Shown in pieces: positions 1-11,007 of a stretch of 64,000 nucleotides of DNA. The first letter of the stretch is position 1; every line of letters begins with the position of its first letter. Source of the DNA: Xenorhabdus hominickii (GTDB lineage: Bacteria > Pseudomonadota > Gammaproteobacteria > Enterobacterales > Enterobacteriaceae). The position numbers were made by a program, and so were the translations under genes. The notes under the pieces were generated by a model, which was given only the letters and a program-made list of their open reading frames with translations, was not told the DNA's origin and did not search any database. The stretch is taken from NCBI RefSeq assembly GCF_002632725.1, contig NZ_NJAI01000001.1, positions 1,416,236 to 1,480,235 on the forward strand. The letters are read 5' to 3'.

Positions 1-1
1 T

Positions 2-664
2 TACAAGTCAGGTGATAGTTTCCGCAGTGCAGTACGTGGCAAGAGCAATCAACCTGTCGTATTTATTGATACAACAGGGCGCAGTTATTCAGTCGATCCA
101 TTGGATTTGCCGTCTGCCAGAGGGCAGGGTGAACCGCTGACAGGTAAACTGGCATTACCGGCAGGTGCATCGGTTGAGCATCTTCTTATGGCAAAAGAAG
201 AGCAAAAACTCTTGATGGCTTCAGATGCGGGTTATGGCTTTATCTGTACTTTCAGCGATTTGATCGCCAAGAATCGTGCGGGTAAGGCGTTAATTACGTT
301 GCCTCAAAACGCCAAGGTGATGCCGCCATTGGAGATCAACAATGAACAGGATGATATGCTACTGGCGATTACTAAAGCGGGTCGCATGTTGATGTTTCCA
401 GTGGCTGATCTTCCACAGCTTTCTAAAGGAAAGGGCAACAAAATTGTTTCTATCCCAGCAGCACAGGCCTCATCAGGGGAAGATATGCTGAGTTGGTTAC
501 TGGTACTGGCCCCACAATCCTCAATCACGCTCTATTTTGGTAAGCGCAAGTTACTGCTTCGTCCAGAAGAGTTACAGAAATTCAGGGCCGAGAGAGGGCG
601 CAAGGGAACCGCATTGCCTCGTGGCTTACAGCGTGTTGAACGAGTCGAAGTGGATACGCCATAG
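2..664 (+). CDS. parC: DNA topoisomerase IV subunit A, C-terminal part (partial)
   Basis: The reading frame is open from the first bases of the window and ends at a TAG, giving the last 220 residues of a protein usually about 750 residues long. It matches the C-terminal beta-pinwheel of ParC, with blade-like repeats such as GYGFICTFSDLIAKNRAGKA and the ParC tail LLRPEELQKFRAERGRKG. ParC and ParE form topoisomerase IV, which decatenates daughter chromosomes; this domain binds and bends DNA and sets substrate preference, while the catalytic tyrosine lies upstream of the window. plsC follows 60 bp downstream on the same strand, as in other Enterobacterales. The start is outside the window. Identity is confident from sequence similarity recalled from the family. 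Confidence 0.95.
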   Translation, partial: YKSGDSFRSAVRGKSNQPVVFIDTTGRSYSVDPLDLPSARGQGEPLTGKLALPAGASVEHLLMAKEEQKLLMASDAGYGFICTFSDLIAKNRAGKALITLPQNAKVMPPLEINNEQDDMLLAITKAGRMLMFPVADLPQLSKGKGNKIVSIPAAQASSGEDMLSWLLVLAPQSSITLYFGKRKLLLRPEELQKFRAERGRKGTALPRGLQRVERVEVDTP

Positions 665-724
665 GCGTAAATCAATCATCACTGTGGGTCAGTGTCACGC
701 TGGCCTACTTAACAAGAGGTAGCT

Positions 725-1453
725 ATGCTAGCAATTATTCGCGGAATTATTGTTATCCTGTATACAATTCTGCTCTGTTTTTTCGGTTGTATCTATTGTT
801 TATTCAGCCCGCGTGATCCTCGCCATGTGATGACCTTCGGTCACGCATTTGGCAGATTGCACAAAGTGTTTGGTATTAAGTTTGTTGAACGCATCCCGGC
901 AGAAGCCCGGCAATATGGGCCAAGTATTTATATCGGTAACCATCAAAATAATTACGATATGATTACAATGTCGAATGCAGTGCAGCCACGTACCGTTACC
1001 GTGGGCAAAAAAAATCTGGTTTTTATCCCTTTGTTTGGTCAGCTTTATTGGTTGACGGGGAACATTTTGATCGACAGGGAAAATAGGTCAAAAGCACACG
1101 GCACAATTTCACAGGTCGTTAGTCAGATCAAAAAGAATTGCATTTCAGTCTGGATGTTTCCAGAAGGGACTCGCAGCCGTGGCCGTGGGTTGTTGCCCTT
1201 TAAAACAGGTGCCTTCCATGCAGCCATTGCGGCAGGTGTACCGATTGTGCCAGTTTGTGCTTCTTCAACACATAAAATAAAGCCGAATCGCTGGAATAAT
1301 GGCACTGTGATTGTTGAAATGTTGCCTCCGATTGATACCTCGAAATACAGCAAAGAGCAGGTTCGTAAATTGGCTGAACATTGTCAGCAAATGATGCAGG
1401 CTAAAATTGAAGAACTGAATAAAGAAGTCGAAGAACTCAATAAGCTATCCTAA
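725..1453 (+). CDS. plsC: 1-acyl-sn-glycerol-3-phosphate acyltransferase
   Basis: This 242-residue inner-membrane enzyme transfers an acyl chain to lysophosphatidic acid to make phosphatidic acid, the second acylation of phospholipid synthesis. The N-terminus (about residues 3-26) is a hydrophobic segment. The acyltransferase signature NHQNNYD (residues 72-78, the NHx4D catalytic motif) and the substrate-binding motif FPEGTRSRG (about 145-153) are both intact. The length is close to the 245 residues of the E. coli enzyme. The start is preceded by AAGAGGTAGCT, a good ribosome binding site. The gene follows parC and precedes ftsP, the order known from E. coli. A lysine and glutamate rich tail follows the domain. 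Confidence 0.97.
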   Translation: MLAIIRGIIVILYTILLCFFGCIYCLFSPRDPRHVMTFGHAFGRLHKVFGIKFVERIPAEARQYGPSIYIGNHQNNYDMITMSNAVQPRTVTVGKKNLVFIPLFGQLYWLTGNILIDRENRSKAHGTISQVVSQIKKNCISVWMFPEGTRSRGRGLLPFKTGAFHAAIAAGVPIVPVCASSTHKIKPNRWNNGTVIVEMLPPIDTSKYSKEQVRKLAEHCQQMMQAKIEELNKEVEELNKLS

Positions 1454-1463
1454 TTGAATTATG

Positions 1464-1524
1464 GTACGCTTTTAATCTTTCCAGTTGCCGTTTTGTAGGC
1501 GGCAACGCTAAATCAATTGGGTAT
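1464..1524. repeat. Short ERIC-family palindromic element after plsC
   Basis: Eleven bases after the plsC stop there is an imperfect 61-bp palindrome whose centre is GTTGCCG-TTTTGTAGG-CGGCAAC. Its right end, read on the minus strand, begins ATACCCAATTGATTT, like the ends of the full ERIC element at 18257 and the short copies at 29441 and 31249. It looks like an internally deleted copy folding into a hairpin in the plsC 3' untranslated region. Family membership is inferred by eye. Confidence 0.6.
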
Positions 1525-1827
1525 AATCCCGTCGAAATCACCAAATATCATCTTCCTTATTTTGAATAAATTCTAGGCTTGAATTTAAGATAGTTTTAGA
1601 ATTTATCCTTTATTCGCGATATGATTGCATTTCATAAATTAACGTTTTTATTAAACGCAATCGATAGAATAATATACCCAATATATTTTGAGTTGTTTCG
1701 GGGCGGCAGGGAAATATCTCCCAATAATAATGTTGTGCTTTACATTTAGATAAACGAGCATTGGGGATGGCTATTCCTATCGTAGAGACTATTCTGTCCT
1801 AGATATTATTCCTGCTGTGGAGAAAGT
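1525..1827. other. Intergenic AT-rich region before ftsP, with a decayed repeat end
   Basis: No credible gene is seen here. From about 1672, TATACCCAATATATTTTGAG followed by GGGGCGGCAGGGA resembles a decayed left end of the same ERIC-like family, but no clear right end was found. The ftsP ribosome binding site (GTGGAGAAAGT) closes the region. Confidence 0.4.
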
Positions 1828-3240
1828 ATGTCACTGAGTCGGCGCCAATTTATTCAGGCATCTGGTTTGGCTATGTGTTTAGGGGCGCTTCCTTTTGCGG
1901 TTCGAGCGAATAAAGGTCAACAAACGAAATTGCCACTCCCTCCCTTACTGGAATCTCGAGGTGGACAACCTTTATTTCTATCCATACAAAAAACCAGTTG
2001 GTCATTTAATGGTCAGAATAAAACTCAGGTCTGGGGTATCAATGGACATTATTTAGGGCCAACTATTCGGGTTCGCCGGGGTGATGATGTCAAACTGGTA
2101 TATAGCAATCGCTTGTCTGAATCTGTTTCAATGACCGTGAGTGGATTGCTTGTGCCGGGGACTCTGATGGGAGGCTCGAGACGTTTGCTGGCTCCGGGTG
2201 AAACTTGGTCGCCGGTTATTCCGATAGATCAACCCGAAACGACCTGTTGGTATCATGCCAATACACCGCGCAAAATGGCGAGCCATGTTTATGCTGGGCT
2301 GGCGGGTATGTGGCTGGTGGAAGATGAAAGTAGTCGCAGCTTACCCTTGCCCAAACATTATGGTGTTGATGATTTTCCGGTTATTTTGCAGGATAAGCGG
2401 CTGGATAATTTTGGTGTACCACAATATAACCCTCCCGCTAATCAAGGTTTCCTTGGTAATATTTTGGTCGTTAACGGTGTCGAAAATCCCTTTGTTGAAG
2501 TTGCCAGAGGTTGGATCAGACTGCGTTTACTGAATGCCTCTAATGCACGGCGATATCAATTACAGCTCAGTGATGGGCGTCCTTTCTACATGATCGGTAC
2601 AGATCAAGGATTGCTACCCGCCCCTGTGGCTGTGCAGCAATTGCCACTTGCGCCCGGAGAACGCCGCGAAGTTTTGGTGGATATGTCGAAAGTGGAAAGT
2701 GTGGCCATTACTGCGGGAGAATCCGCGGGTATGATGGATCGCCTAAAAGGGTTATTTGAGCCTTCAAACAAATTGCTGTCAACGACGGTATTGACGCTTA
2801 AAGCCAGTGGACTACTTCCTTTGATAACAGATCAATTACCCGCTCAGCTCGTGGTTGATAATCCAAATGTTAACTCCCCCATTCCAAGCCGCCATCTTGT
2901 TTTAGGTGATCCGACACAAGGGATTAATGGCACATTGATGAATGACCATATTACTAGCCAGCAAGGGGCATGGGAGCGCTGGATAGTCACAACGTCAATT
3001 CCCCAACCTTTCCATATTGAAGGGGCAAGGTTCAAAGTCATCAGCCTGAATGGCAATCGCCCAGAGCCGCAGGATTATGGTTGGAAAGATACAGTCTGGA
3101 TTGATGATCGAGCAGAACTATTGGTGAATATGATGCAGCCATCTTATGACTCTTTTCCTTTCATGTATTACAGTCAGATATTGGAAATGGCGGATCTTGG
3201 TGTCTCTGGGCAGTTGATTGTTAATTCTAGTGGTTTCTAA
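1828..3240 (+). CDS. ftsP: Cell division protein FtsP (SufI), multicopper oxidase fold
   Basis: This is a 470-residue periplasmic protein, the same length as E. coli FtsP/SufI, which supports the divisome under stress. The N-terminus MSLSRRQFIQASGLAM carries a twin-arginine motif (R5, R6) followed by a hydrophobic stretch and a likely cleavage near VRANK, so export by Tat is expected. Three cupredoxin-like domains follow, recognisable by segments such as WGINGHYLGPTIRVRRGD and LRLLNASNARRYQL. As known for FtsP, the copper-binding histidine pattern of true multicopper oxidases is not evident, so a structural rather than oxidase role is expected. GGAGA lies 6 bases before the ATG. It follows plsC as in E. 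coli. Confidence 0.95.
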   Translation: MSLSRRQFIQASGLAMCLGALPFAVRANKGQQTKLPLPPLLESRGGQPLFLSIQKTSWSFNGQNKTQVWGINGHYLGPTIRVRRGDDVKLVYSNRLSESVSMTVSGLLVPGTLMGGSRRLLAPGETWSPVIPIDQPETTCWYHANTPRKMASHVYAGLAGMWLVEDESSRSLPLPKHYGVDDFPVILQDKRLDNFGVPQYNPPANQGFLGNILVVNGVENPFVEVARGWIRLRLLNASNARRYQLQLSDGRPFYMIGTDQGLLPAPVAVQQLPLAPGERREVLVDMSKVESVAITAGESAGMMDRLKGLFEPSNKLLSTTVLTLKASGLLPLITDQLPAQLVVDNPNVNSPIPSRHLVLGDPTQGINGTLMNDHITSQQGAWERWIVTTSIPQPFHIEGARFKVISLNGNRPEPQDYGWKDTVWIDDRAELLVNMMQPSYDSFPFMYYSQILEMADLGVSGQLIVNSSGF

Positions 3241-3262
3241 TAGATTTCAATTTGTAGCGTAT

Positions 3263-3295
3263 GCCCCGACAGTTCAGATGGGGCTGTTATTTTGT
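3263..3295 (+). terminator. Possible terminator after ftsP
   Basis: GCCCC (3263-3267) and GGGGC (3280-3284) can pair around a 12-base loop, followed by TGTTATTTT. The stem is short and the T tract interrupted, so this is a weak candidate placed sensibly 23 bp after the ftsP stop. Confidence 0.4.
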
Positions 3296-3441
3296 AGCTA
3301 ACTTGTAACTAACTGACTGTTTAGCAATTAGTATGCAAACAAACTATTTGTTCTGAATATATTGCTAATCTTATCGACTGTGAGTAGCCCTTTCCGTATA
3401 GTGTCCGAACTTTTCATACTACTTGCCTGTAAGGTGGCTTA

Positions 3442-3927
3442 ATGAATATCAGCTTGATTGCTGCAATGGCTATGGATCGAGTTATTGGTATGGAAAACGC
3501 CATGCCATGGACTCTGCCAGGTGATTTAGCCTGGTTCAAACGTAATACACTAGGAAAGCCGGTTGTGATGGGGCGGGTTACTTATGAATCAATCGGCCGC
3601 CCACTGCCGGGACGCCTGAATATTGTAATCAGCAGTCAACCAGCGAGTGATGATCAGGTCACTTGGGTCAATTCCATTGAAGCTGCTTTGGCTGCCGCTG
3701 GTGATGTCGAGGAAATCATGGTGATGGGGGGAGGAAAGATTTATGAACAATTTATCCCTTTAGCCAATCGCATGTATCTGACTCACATTGATGCAGAAGT
3801 TATAGGGGACACACATTTCCCTGATTATGAGCCTGACGAGTGGAATTCCGTCTTCACCGAATATTATGATGCAGACGAAAATAACTCACACAGCTACTGC
3901 TTTGAAATCTTGGAACGCCGAGAGTAA
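3442..3927 (+). CDS. folA: Dihydrofolate reductase
   Basis: This is a 161-residue dihydrofolate reductase, which reduces dihydrofolate to tetrahydrofolate with NADPH for thymidylate, purine and methionine synthesis, and is the trimethoprim target. The Met20-type loop ends in [11 protein letters not shown] (residues 22-32) with the catalytic acid D28 (D27 in E. coli). [16 protein letters not shown] (43-58) and the glycine-rich [11 protein letters not shown] of the NADPH site are intact. The length fits the chromosomal enzyme (159 in E. coli) rather than plasmid-borne dfrB types. AAGGTGG lies shortly before the ATG. apaH is convergent downstream, as in E. coli, but the upstream neighbour is ftsP instead of the kef genes. 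Confidence 0.97.
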   Translation: MNISLIAAMAMDRVIGMENAMPWTLPGDLAWFKRNTLGKPVVMGRVTYESIGRPLPGRLNIVISSQPASDDQVTWVNSIEAALAAAGDVEEIMVMGGGKIYEQFIPLANRMYLTHIDAEVIGDTHFPDYEPDEWNSVFTEYYDADENNSHSYCFEILERRE

Positions 3928-4002
3928 TTGAACTTTCGTTCTGAGTGTCGCATGGAGTGTCCTTTGCGGTGGACGGCTGAAAGGCACTCCGGCGTCGCTG
4001 AT

Positions 4003-4830
4003 TCAGGCTTTCGATTTTGTGGTCAATGATGCTTGACTGAAATACTGTTTATCTTCCCAACGTAGCATCGTCAATTTACCTCCCCAACAACAGCCCGTAT
4101 CTAGTGCATAGATGCCCGCAGGCGCTCCTTGACCGTCCAATGCAGCCCAATGACCAAATGCAATTGAATAATCATCAGGGATCTTGCGTGGTAATGCGAA
4201 CCAGGGTTTAAGTGAGGCAGGGGCATTTTCGGGTTTGGACTTACAGATCATGTCTAACTGCCCATTTGGGAAACAGTAGCGCATTCGCGTCAGCACATTT
4301 GTACTGTAACGCAACCGGGCAAGGCCACTTAATTCGGGACTCCAGTTATTCGGCATATCCCCATACATTTCATTGATAAATAAAGGATAACTGTCACTGC
4401 GGAGAATGGCTTCTACTTCACGGGCACATATTCTGGCTGTTTCCAAATCCCACTGTGGCGTAAGCCCGGCATGTGCCATAACCAGTTTCAATTCGTCATC
4501 GATCAGTAACATTGGCTGTTTTCTCAGCCAATTAACTAATTCATCAATATCCGGTGCTGTGAGCAATTCATCCAACAAGTCTTTGGGTTTATTACGACTG
4601 ATTTTGGCGTAAATAGCTAACAGATGCAGATCGTGATTACCCAACACCAATTTAACCGCAGAGCCGAGTTGCTTAAGATAACGAAGCACGGCTAACGAAT
4701 CAGGGCCACGGGCGACCAGATCGCCCGTCAGCCACAATGTATCTTTGCTGTGATGAAAATTGACTTGTTCTAATAAAGTGTGTAACTCACGATAACAGCC
4801 ATGAATATCGCCGATAAGGTATGTAGCCAT
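4003..4830 (-). CDS. apaH: Bis(5'-nucleosyl)-tetraphosphatase, symmetrical
   Basis: This 275-residue calcineurin-like phosphoesterase splits Ap4A into two ADP and removes Np4-type caps from RNA. The metal-binding motifs are in order at the N-terminus: GDIHGC (7-12), [10 protein letters not shown] (36-45) and GNHD (64-67), with further histidines in [10 protein letters not shown] and FGHW. The gene starts two bases after the apaG stop, so it is translated in the same operon (surA-pdxA-rsmA-apaG-apaH). The C-terminal tail after the catalytic domain varies in the family. The folA gene lies convergent to it. Confidence 0.96.
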   Translation of the reverse strand: MATYLIGDIHGCYRELHTLLEQVNFHHSKDTLWLTGDLVARGPDSLAVLRYLKQLGSAVKLVLGNHDLHLLAIYAKISRNKPKDLLDELLTAPDIDELVNWLRKQPMLLIDDELKLVMAHAGLTPQWDLETARICAREVEAILRSDSYPLFINEMYGDMPNNWSPELSGLARLRYSTNVLTRMRYCFPNGQLDMICKSKPENAPASLKPWFALPRKIPDDYSIAFGHWAALDGQGAPAGIYALDTGCCWGGKLTMLRWEDKQYFSQASLTTKSKA

Positions 4831-4832
4831 AA

Positions 4833-5210
4833 TTAATTTATCAAGGTTGGGATAGCTAACCGAAACACAGGGATAGCGGTACGAAACGGATTACCTTTGT
4901 GGTCAACCATTTCATAATGGCCTTCCATGGTTCCCAGGGGGGTATCCAGAACCGTTCCACTACTGTAACGGTATTCTGTTCCCGGCGGGATCAAAGGCTG
5001 CTTTCCAACAACCCCTTCACCCTGAACCTCTGTTCGGTGACCGTCACTGTTGGTAATAAGCCAGTAACGATTAATAAGTTGCACCGGGGAATGCCCAAGA
5101 TTGCGAATTAATATTGTATAAGAAAACACAAAGCGTTGTTGTTCCGGCTGTGATTGACTTTCTACATAAGTACTTTGTACTTGAATATGAATTCTTGGTT
5201 CGTTGAGCAT
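4833..5210 (-). CDS. apaG: ApaG domain protein
   Basis: This 125-residue single-domain protein matches ApaG, a fibronectin type III-like fold of unsettled biochemical role, long known as the gene between ksgA/rsmA and apaH. Typical segments are [39 protein letters not shown] and the GxGxxG-like area [32 protein letters not shown] precedes the ATG, a strong ribosome binding site. The stop abuts the apaH start by two bases, indicating coupling. The surrounding operon order is the same as in E. coli. Confidence 0.95.
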   Translation of the reverse strand: MLNEPRIHIQVQSTYVESQSQPEQQRFVFSYTILIRNLGHSPVQLINRYWLITNSDGHRTEVQGEGVVGKQPLIPPGTEYRYSSGTVLDTPLGTMEGHYEMVDHKGNPFRTAIPVFRLAIPTLIN

Positions 5211-5247
5211 AAGTGCCTCCTATTACTGCAATGGCTGTTTATTGGTT

Positions 5248-6063
5248 TCAGGCAATGTCAGACTGAGACGATAACCAGTTTGCCATCTTACAATATTGTT
5301 CGACAGAGATATTTTCAGCCCGCGTGCTTGGATCGATGCCCAGTTCAGTTAACTGTTCAATGGAAAAAATATTTCCGAGGCTGTTGCGGATAGTTTTTCT
5401 CCGCTGGTTAAATGCTTGAGTTGTGATCCGGGCTAACATACGGATGTCCTGAACCGGATAAGGCATATTTTTGTGTGGGATCAAACGTACTACCGCTGAA
5501 TCCACTTTCGGTGCTGGCGTAAATGAGGTAGGCGGTACTTCAAGAACAGGGATGACCTGACAGTAGTATTGTGCCATTACACTTAAACGCCCGTAGGTTT
5601 TATTGCCAGGCCCCGCGACAAGACGATTAACGACTTCTTTTTGCAACATAAAACTCATATCAGCGATAGCATCAGTATAGCTGAAAAGATGAAACATCAA
5701 CGGCGTAGAGATGTTATAAGGTAAATTACCAAATACACGCAGGGATTGCCCACGCTCTTTGGCAATCTGACCAAAATCAACCGTCATTGCATCTTGCTGA
5801 ATAATGGTTAGCTTATCTTTCAGCTTCGGATGAACGTGCAGACGAGCCGCCAGATCACGGTCAAGTTCGACAACGGTCATTTTATCCATGCGCTCACCAA
5901 CAGGTTCTGTCAGAGCACCCAGACCCGGGCCAATTTCCACGACAGCCTGACCGACCTGTGGGTTCATCGCATCGACGATGCTATCAATAATAAACTGATC
6001 GGTTAAAAAGTTTTGCCCGAAACGTTTACGGGCATGATGCCCTTGGTGGACTTTATTATTCAT
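5248..6063 (-). CDS. rsmA: 16S rRNA (adenine1518/1519-N6) dimethyltransferase
   Basis: This 271-residue protein is KsgA/RsmA, which dimethylates two adjacent adenines in the 3'-terminal hairpin of 16S rRNA during small-subunit assembly; its loss gives kasugamycin resistance. GQNFLTD precedes the S-adenosylmethionine motif [12 protein letters not shown], and the catalytic NLPYNIS motif of N6-adenine methyltransferases is present. The C-terminal helical domain holds [13 protein letters not shown]. The start [17 protein letters not shown] agrees with family N-termini and overlaps the end of pdxA by 8 bp, so translation is probably coupled. Confidence 0.97.
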   Translation of the reverse strand: MNNKVHQGHHARKRFGQNFLTDQFIIDSIVDAMNPQVGQAVVEIGPGLGALTEPVGERMDKMTVVELDRDLAARLHVHPKLKDKLTIIQQDAMTVDFGQIAKERGQSLRVFGNLPYNISTPLMFHLFSYTDAIADMSFMLQKEVVNRLVAGPGNKTYGRLSVMAQYYCQVIPVLEVPPTSFTPAPKVDSAVVRLIPHKNMPYPVQDIRMLARITTQAFNQRRKTIRNSLGNIFSIEQLTELGIDPSTRAENISVEQYCKMANWLSSQSDIA

Positions 6064-7048
6064 TACTATTTTGTATCATTTTAATTGCTAGATTTAATGC
6101 GGTAATAAAACTACCCACATCTGCTTGACCTGTCCCCGCTAGCTCCAATGCTGTGCCATGATCGACAGACGTTCGAATAAATGGCAGACCTAGCGTGATA
6201 TTCACTGCCCTGCCAAAACCTTGGTATTTTAGCACGGGTAGCCCCTGATCGTGATACATCGCAAGCACGGCATCGGCATTGTCTAAATACTTGGGCTGGA
6301 ACAACGTATCAGCAGGCAATGGCCCTTCCAACCATATTCCTTCCGCTCTCAGGCTATCCAGTGCTGGAATGATTACGTCTATTTCTTCGCGCCCCATATG
6401 CCCACCTTCACCGGCATGAGGATTCAGGCCACAAACATAAATGTGGGGGCGATGGATACCAAATTGGGTTTTCAGATCATGGTTAAGGATGGTGACAACT
6501 TCCCGCAAGGAATCAAACGTAATTGCTTTGGGGACGTCCAGAATAGGCAAGTGCGTTGTTGCTAGCGCGACTCGTAGCTCTTCTGTTGCCAGCATCATAA
6601 CGACTCTTGAGCATTGGCTGTGGTCTGCAAAAAACTCAGTATGTCCGGTAAAAGGTACTCCGGCATCATTAATGACGCCCTTATTTACAGGGCCTGTCAC
6701 TAGCGCTGAAAACTCTCCATTTATGCAACCATCGCAGGCTTTCGCCAGTGTGTCCGTGACATAAGTACCGTTTTTTCGGTTCAACTCACCTGCTATGGCA
6801 GGAGCTTGGAGATAAACGGGCAGGATACTCAGGGTTCCCGCAGTCTGTGATGGGAGAATATGCTCGGGAGAATAAGTTTGCAGTTGCAGGGGCAAATTCA
6901 GTTGCTTGGCTCGTGAAAGCATCAGCTCAGGATCGGCACAGACAACTAATTGGACAGGCCACTCTTTTTGGGCGAGGGCAATGACTAAATCAGGACCAAC
7001 CCCGGCTGGTTCGCCGGGGGTGATAATGATGGGCTTATTGTTGTGCAT
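6056..7048 (-). CDS. pdxA: 4-hydroxythreonine-4-phosphate dehydrogenase
   Basis: This is the pyridoxal phosphate pathway enzyme that oxidises 4-phosphohydroxy-L-threonine with NAD, feeding PdxJ. The start at 7048 ([20 protein letters not shown]) gives 330 residues, matching the family; an ATG three codons upstream (7057) is also possible. Metal-site histidines appear in [17 protein letters not shown] and YHDQGLP, and the C-terminus has the conserved [15 protein letters not shown]. The gene overlaps the end of surA by 14 bp and rsmA by 8 bp, so surA-pdxA-rsmA-apaG-apaH reads as one tightly coupled operon. Confidence 0.96.
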   Translation of the reverse strand: MHNNKPIIITPGEPAGVGPDLVIALAQKEWPVQLVVCADPELMLSRAKQLNLPLQLQTYSPEHILPSQTAGTLSILPVYLQAPAIAGELNRKNGTYVTDTLAKACDGCINGEFSALVTGPVNKGVINDAGVPFTGHTEFFADHSQCSRVVMMLATEELRVALATTHLPILDVPKAITFDSLREVVTILNHDLKTQFGIHRPHIYVCGLNPHAGEGGHMGREEIDVIIPALDSLRAEGIWLEGPLPADTLFQPKYLDNADAVLAMYHDQGLPVLKYQGFGRAVNITLGLPFIRTSVDHGTALELAGTGQADVGSFITALNLAIKMIQNSNE

Positions 7049-8339
7049 CGCTACCATCTAAAATTTTCACATAAGCGGAAGCACGTAATTCCTGCATCCA
7101 GCTTTGTGCCTCTTCATTGAACTTACGGTTAAACAGAAGACGGTAGGCTTGATCTTTCTGTGCTACATCAGTTCTATCGACTTTACGGCTATCAAGTAGT
7201 TGGATTAAATGCCAGCCGAAAGAGGAATGAACAGGTTGGCTAATTTCGCCTTTTTTCAGCTTCGTTAGCGCATCCCGGAAAGCCGGATCATAAGCACTCG
7301 GCAAGTTCCAGCCTAACTCTCCACCACGCATGGCTGAACCAGGATCGTCAGAATGTTCTTTTGCAGCTTCTTCGAATTTGGTTTTGCCATTTAAGATTTC
7401 TTCTCTGAGTTTCATCAACGTGCTGCGAGCTTCTTCGTCGCTCATAACAGGTGTTGTTTTCAATAGAATATGGCGGGCATTCACTTCAGTCAACGCAACC
7501 GACATATTGCCACCACGGGTATCATTTAATTTCAGAATGTGAAAACCGACACCGGAGCGAATTGGGCCAATAATTTGTCCTTTGTGCGCATCCTGAAGTT
7601 GCTCAGCAAACAAGGATGGCAGCTCCTGTAGTTTGCTCCAGCCCATGTTGCCGCCTTTCAGGGCTTGAGTATCCCCAGAATAGGCGATAGCCAGTTTAGC
7701 GAATTCTGTACCACTCTTGAGTTCAGACAAAATCTTTTTGGCTGTCATTTCGGCCTTTTCTACCTGACCCTGATTTGGATTTTCTGGCAGAGGGATCAAG
7801 ATATGGCTGATATTTAACTCCGTACTCTGATTATTCTGGCTGCTGAGCTGATTTGCCAGAGAATCAATTTCCTGTGGCAGTATACTAATACGACGTCGTA
7901 CTTCATTGTTGCGTACTTCCGCAATGGTCATTTCCTTGCGGATCTGATTACGGTAAGTCTCAAAATTAATACCATCGGCAGTCAGATTTTGTTTCAATTG
8001 AACCAAGCTCAAATGGTTTTGAGCTGCGATATTTTCGATAGCTGAATCCAAGGCCTGATCAGGGATAGTAATCTGCATACGCTTTGCCATTTGCAGAATG
8101 ATGTCATCCATAATCAAGCGCTCAAGGATCTGGTGATGCAATGCTTTTTCATCAGGTATTTGCTGGCCTGCATGTTTTGCATTGAGTTTAACGGATTGTA
8201 AGAGGCTGTTGACATCACTTTCCAGTACGACGTCATTATTAACGACAGCAGCCACTCTATTGATTTCCTGCGGTGCCGCCACGGCGACAGTATTTACTGA
8301 AAACATCAATCCGAGAACAAGCGATCTCCAGTTCTTCAT
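7035..8339 (-). CDS. surA: Periplasmic chaperone / peptidyl-prolyl isomerase SurA
   Basis: This 434-residue periplasmic chaperone escorts unfolded outer-membrane proteins to the BAM complex. An N-terminal signal peptide is visible ([21 protein letters not shown], cleavage near VAA/PQ). It is followed by the SurA N-domain ([18 protein letters not shown]), two parvulin domains (around ISHILIPLP and [10 protein letters not shown], each with FAKLA/FEEAA and GGNMGW/GGELGW), and a C-terminal helix. The length is close to the 428 residues of E. coli SurA. It lies 64 bp downstream of lptD, itself a SurA client, as in related genomes. Confidence 0.97.
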   Translation of the reverse strand: MKNWRSLVLGLMFSVNTVAVAAPQEINRVAAVVNNDVVLESDVNSLLQSVKLNAKHAGQQIPDEKALHHQILERLIMDDIILQMAKRMQITIPDQALDSAIENIAAQNHLSLVQLKQNLTADGINFETYRNQIRKEMTIAEVRNNEVRRRISILPQEIDSLANQLSSQNNQSTELNISHILIPLPENPNQGQVEKAEMTAKKILSELKSGTEFAKLAIAYSGDTQALKGGNMGWSKLQELPSLFAEQLQDAHKGQIIGPIRSGVGFHILKLNDTRGGNMSVALTEVNARHILLKTTPVMSDEEARSTLMKLREEILNGKTKFEEAAKEHSDDPGSAMRGGELGWNLPSAYDPAFRDALTKLKKGEISQPVHSSFGWHLIQLLDSRKVDRTDVAQKDQAYRLLFNRKFNEEAQSWMQELRASAYVKILDGSDAQQ

Positions 8340-8403
8340 ACGTTTCCCATCATATCAATCCCGCCTTAGCGGGGTTATTGTGTTTACATTGCGTTTATCG
8401 GTA

Positions 8404-10761
8404 TCAGAATGCACGCTGGTATGGAAGAATACCTTGCTGCAACATTTTCTGACTACCCAAACTGTGATTGTTACTTAAGCCACGAAGTTCAACATTGAAT
8501 GACCATTTATTGTCATATTGACTGCTGCCGAACCTCCAGTTGACGATCTTGCGCTCATAACCCACATTGACCGCCCAGCAACAAGTGTTGTATTGAATAC
8601 CTACCATTTGGTTTGCCGGCTGTTTCTCTTTGGTATCGTAGTAATACGCTCCCACAAAGGCCCAACGATCAGCCAACGGCCAGCTCGCCACCAGACCAAC
8701 CTGTGAAATGCCTTGCTGATAAGCGGGTAAGCTCCCGAGCGTAGCCTGAATATAATCACGGTCGACAAAACGATAATTCAACTGCAACAGGCGATTAGCA
8801 TCATGGCGGTATTCCATTACTGCATTGCCCATGGTCAGGCTGCCTACACGGTTATCATATTGCAGCCCGCCTTTGAGGCCCCAAGAATCATTGATTCTCC
8901 AATTGGCATCCCCGGCCCATGTCGCAGCACCTGTTCCCTTTTTATTTCTGACGATATCTTTACCGCTAAAATTAGGAATGGAATCATCGGTACGTGGACG
9001 TTCAAAGTAGTAGATTTGACCTACGGACAGACTAAAACGTTCAACTAAATCTTCATCATAAATGCGGGTAGTAACACCAGTAGTAAACTGATTGGCTGAT
9101 GAAACACGGTCTAACCCACTGTAAAAGCGGTCACGGAACAGGCCGGTATAGTCAGCTCGCAATAAGGAAGAATCAAAATTGTTAATGTTACTTTGATCCT
9201 TATAAGGCACATAGAGATACTGAACGCGGGGTTCCAAAGTTTGAGTGTAATCCTTATTCAGGTACATGGAGCGTTCAAACACCATCTTAGCATCTGATTT
9301 AAATACTGGCAGGACACGATTTACTGACCTTTCCAATGAAGCTGTATCGGAATTGGTTTTGACTGCATCAGAAATATCCTGTTGGTAATGGGTAGCCATT
9401 AATTTAAATTCATTATTGATGCTGGCCCAACCATTGGAAAGAGGTAAGCTAACAGTTGGTTCCAGATGCCAGCGTGTTGCATCTGGCCACTGATTACCTA
9501 CACTGGTGAATTTAGCTGCTTGAATATAGGTATGGAAATCAAATGGCCCTAAATCGTTTTTATAGTAATTCAGATCCAATTGCGGGGCTGCTCGGTAGGC
9601 TCTTCTTCTATCATTGATGGTAAAGATCTGGAACTGTTTGGTTGTTAGCGTGGCATTCCAGTTTGATTGGGCATAGCCAATACTGAATTTCTGGGTCGCA
9701 TAGCTGTCAGTACTCGAACCATACTGAGAAGAGAAATCACTAAAATAGTTCGGGTCACTGATCTTGGTATAATCAACATTAAATCGCCAGGATTGATCCA
9801 TCACGCCACTGTGGTTCCAGTAGAGTAACCAACGGCTGTTGCTATCCCGCTTAGGCCTGATATTGAGTCTTTTGTCTTCCGCATACAGGCGGTCACTACC
9901 AATCCAGTCCAGCGCAACTGTACCGGTACCTGCCTTGGTTAAATAACGAAACTCGTTATCCAGCTTCATGCCGCGCATCGTAATGAGATGCGGAGTAATC
10001 GTGGCATCATAATTGGGGGCAATATTCCAATAATACGGCAGCAGGAATTGGAAGCCATCTTTATTGGAAAAACTGGCATTCGGGATCAAGAAACCAGAAC
10101 GGCGTTTATCACCAATCGGTAACTGCAAGTAAGGGCTGTAAAATACAGGAACATTGGCAATGCGGAAACGGGCATTCCAAATCTCAGCTACTTCTTCTTG
10201 ACGGTCAAGGATGACTTCGGAGCCGACAACACTCCAGCTATCATTACCCGGCAAACAGGAGGTAAATAACCCGCTATTCATAATGGTATAGCGATTTTCA
10301 TCACGCAGCATCATCTTAGCTGCGTTGCCGCGCCCCTGGCGACCAACCATTTGGTATTTACCTTGTTCAACGTCTGTATCTTTATTGTTCAGATTTGACC
10401 AGACGCGCGGCCCTTTCAAAATAATCTGAGGGTCATCATAGCTGACATTACCTGTTGCAGTGACAGTACGAACGGGCACTTTATCCTGTGTTTGTTCGAG
10501 TCGTACTTTATCCGCTGTCAGGGTTTTATTTCCCTGCTGGATATCAACATTGCCAATGAATTCAACCGCATTGGGATATTGGCCGTGAGTATCATCGGAT
10601 TTAATGTGAATAGGTATTTTATTGGGATCGCCTGTGATGATCGGCTTATCATAGACAGGTACGCCCAGCATACATTGTGCTGCAAGGTCAGCGTGTGCCT
10701 GCTGACTATAAAGTGCTGCCCATACCATTGTGGCCAGCAGAGTGGGATAACATTTATTCAT
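8404..10761 (-). CDS. lptD: LPS-assembly outer membrane protein LptD
   Basis: This 785-residue outer-membrane protein, with lipoprotein LptE, forms the translocon that inserts lipopolysaccharide in the outer leaflet. A signal peptide ends near QQAHA, followed by the periplasmic OstA-like jellyroll ([20 protein letters not shown]) and a large beta-barrel domain ending in [10 protein letters not shown]. Cysteines that form the essential inter-domain disulfides in E. coli are conserved in place: C30, FTSCLPGN and the CC pair in [15 protein letters not shown]. The length equals the E. coli protein (784). No sigma-E promoter was verified upstream. Transcription continues into surA. Confidence 0.97.
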   Translation of the reverse strand: MNKCYPTLLATMVWAALYSQQAHADLAAQCMLGVPVYDKPIITGDPNKIPIHIKSDDTHGQYPNAVEFIGNVDIQQGNKTLTADKVRLEQTQDKVPVRTVTATGNVSYDDPQIILKGPRVWSNLNNKDTDVEQGKYQMVGRQGRGNAAKMMLRDENRYTIMNSGLFTSCLPGNDSWSVVGSEVILDRQEEVAEIWNARFRIANVPVFYSPYLQLPIGDKRRSGFLIPNASFSNKDGFQFLLPYYWNIAPNYDATITPHLITMRGMKLDNEFRYLTKAGTGTVALDWIGSDRLYAEDKRLNIRPKRDSNSRWLLYWNHSGVMDQSWRFNVDYTKISDPNYFSDFSSQYGSSTDSYATQKFSIGYAQSNWNATLTTKQFQIFTINDRRRAYRAAPQLDLNYYKNDLGPFDFHTYIQAAKFTSVGNQWPDATRWHLEPTVSLPLSNGWASINNEFKLMATHYQQDISDAVKTNSDTASLERSVNRVLPVFKSDAKMVFERSMYLNKDYTQTLEPRVQYLYVPYKDQSNINNFDSSLLRADYTGLFRDRFYSGLDRVSSANQFTTGVTTRIYDEDLVERFSLSVGQIYYFERPRTDDSIPNFSGKDIVRNKKGTGAATWAGDANWRINDSWGLKGGLQYDNRVGSLTMGNAVMEYRHDANRLLQLNYRFVDRDYIQATLGSLPAYQQGISQVGLVASWPLADRWAFVGAYYYDTKEKQPANQMVGIQYNTCCWAVNVGYERKIVNWRFGSSQYDNKWSFNVELRGLSNNHSLGSQKMLQQGILPYQRAF

Positions 10762-11007
10762 AGATATTTATGCGGTTCCGTCATCAGTGGCAACATGCCG
10801 GCGAACGCTCAGAGACTGATGCTGTTAATAAATATATCCTTTGTCTCTCAAGTTACTGCTCTGTTGGTCGCGCTATAACTTGGAATTTATTGGATATAAG
10901 CGTCAGAGTAAAGTTTAGCTTTGCTAATCTTGCTGTTAGGCACAGAGCTTAATGGATAGTATGATAATGCAAAATTGCGCTCAGGGCATTGGGGAATTGA
11001 AGACTAT

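Noticed and set aside
537..722. Small frame overlapping the end of parC
   Set aside because: It is in another frame of parC and includes the untranslated gap before plsC; no family features.
3931..4002. Possible folA-apaH bidirectional terminator (GAGTGTC...GGCACTC)
   Set aside because: Imperfect arms with a long loop and no T run in either direction; not called.
10762..10974. Sigma-E promoter for lptD
   Set aside because: A GGAACTT/TCTGA-like pair was searched for by eye on the minus strand, but no convincing match was found.
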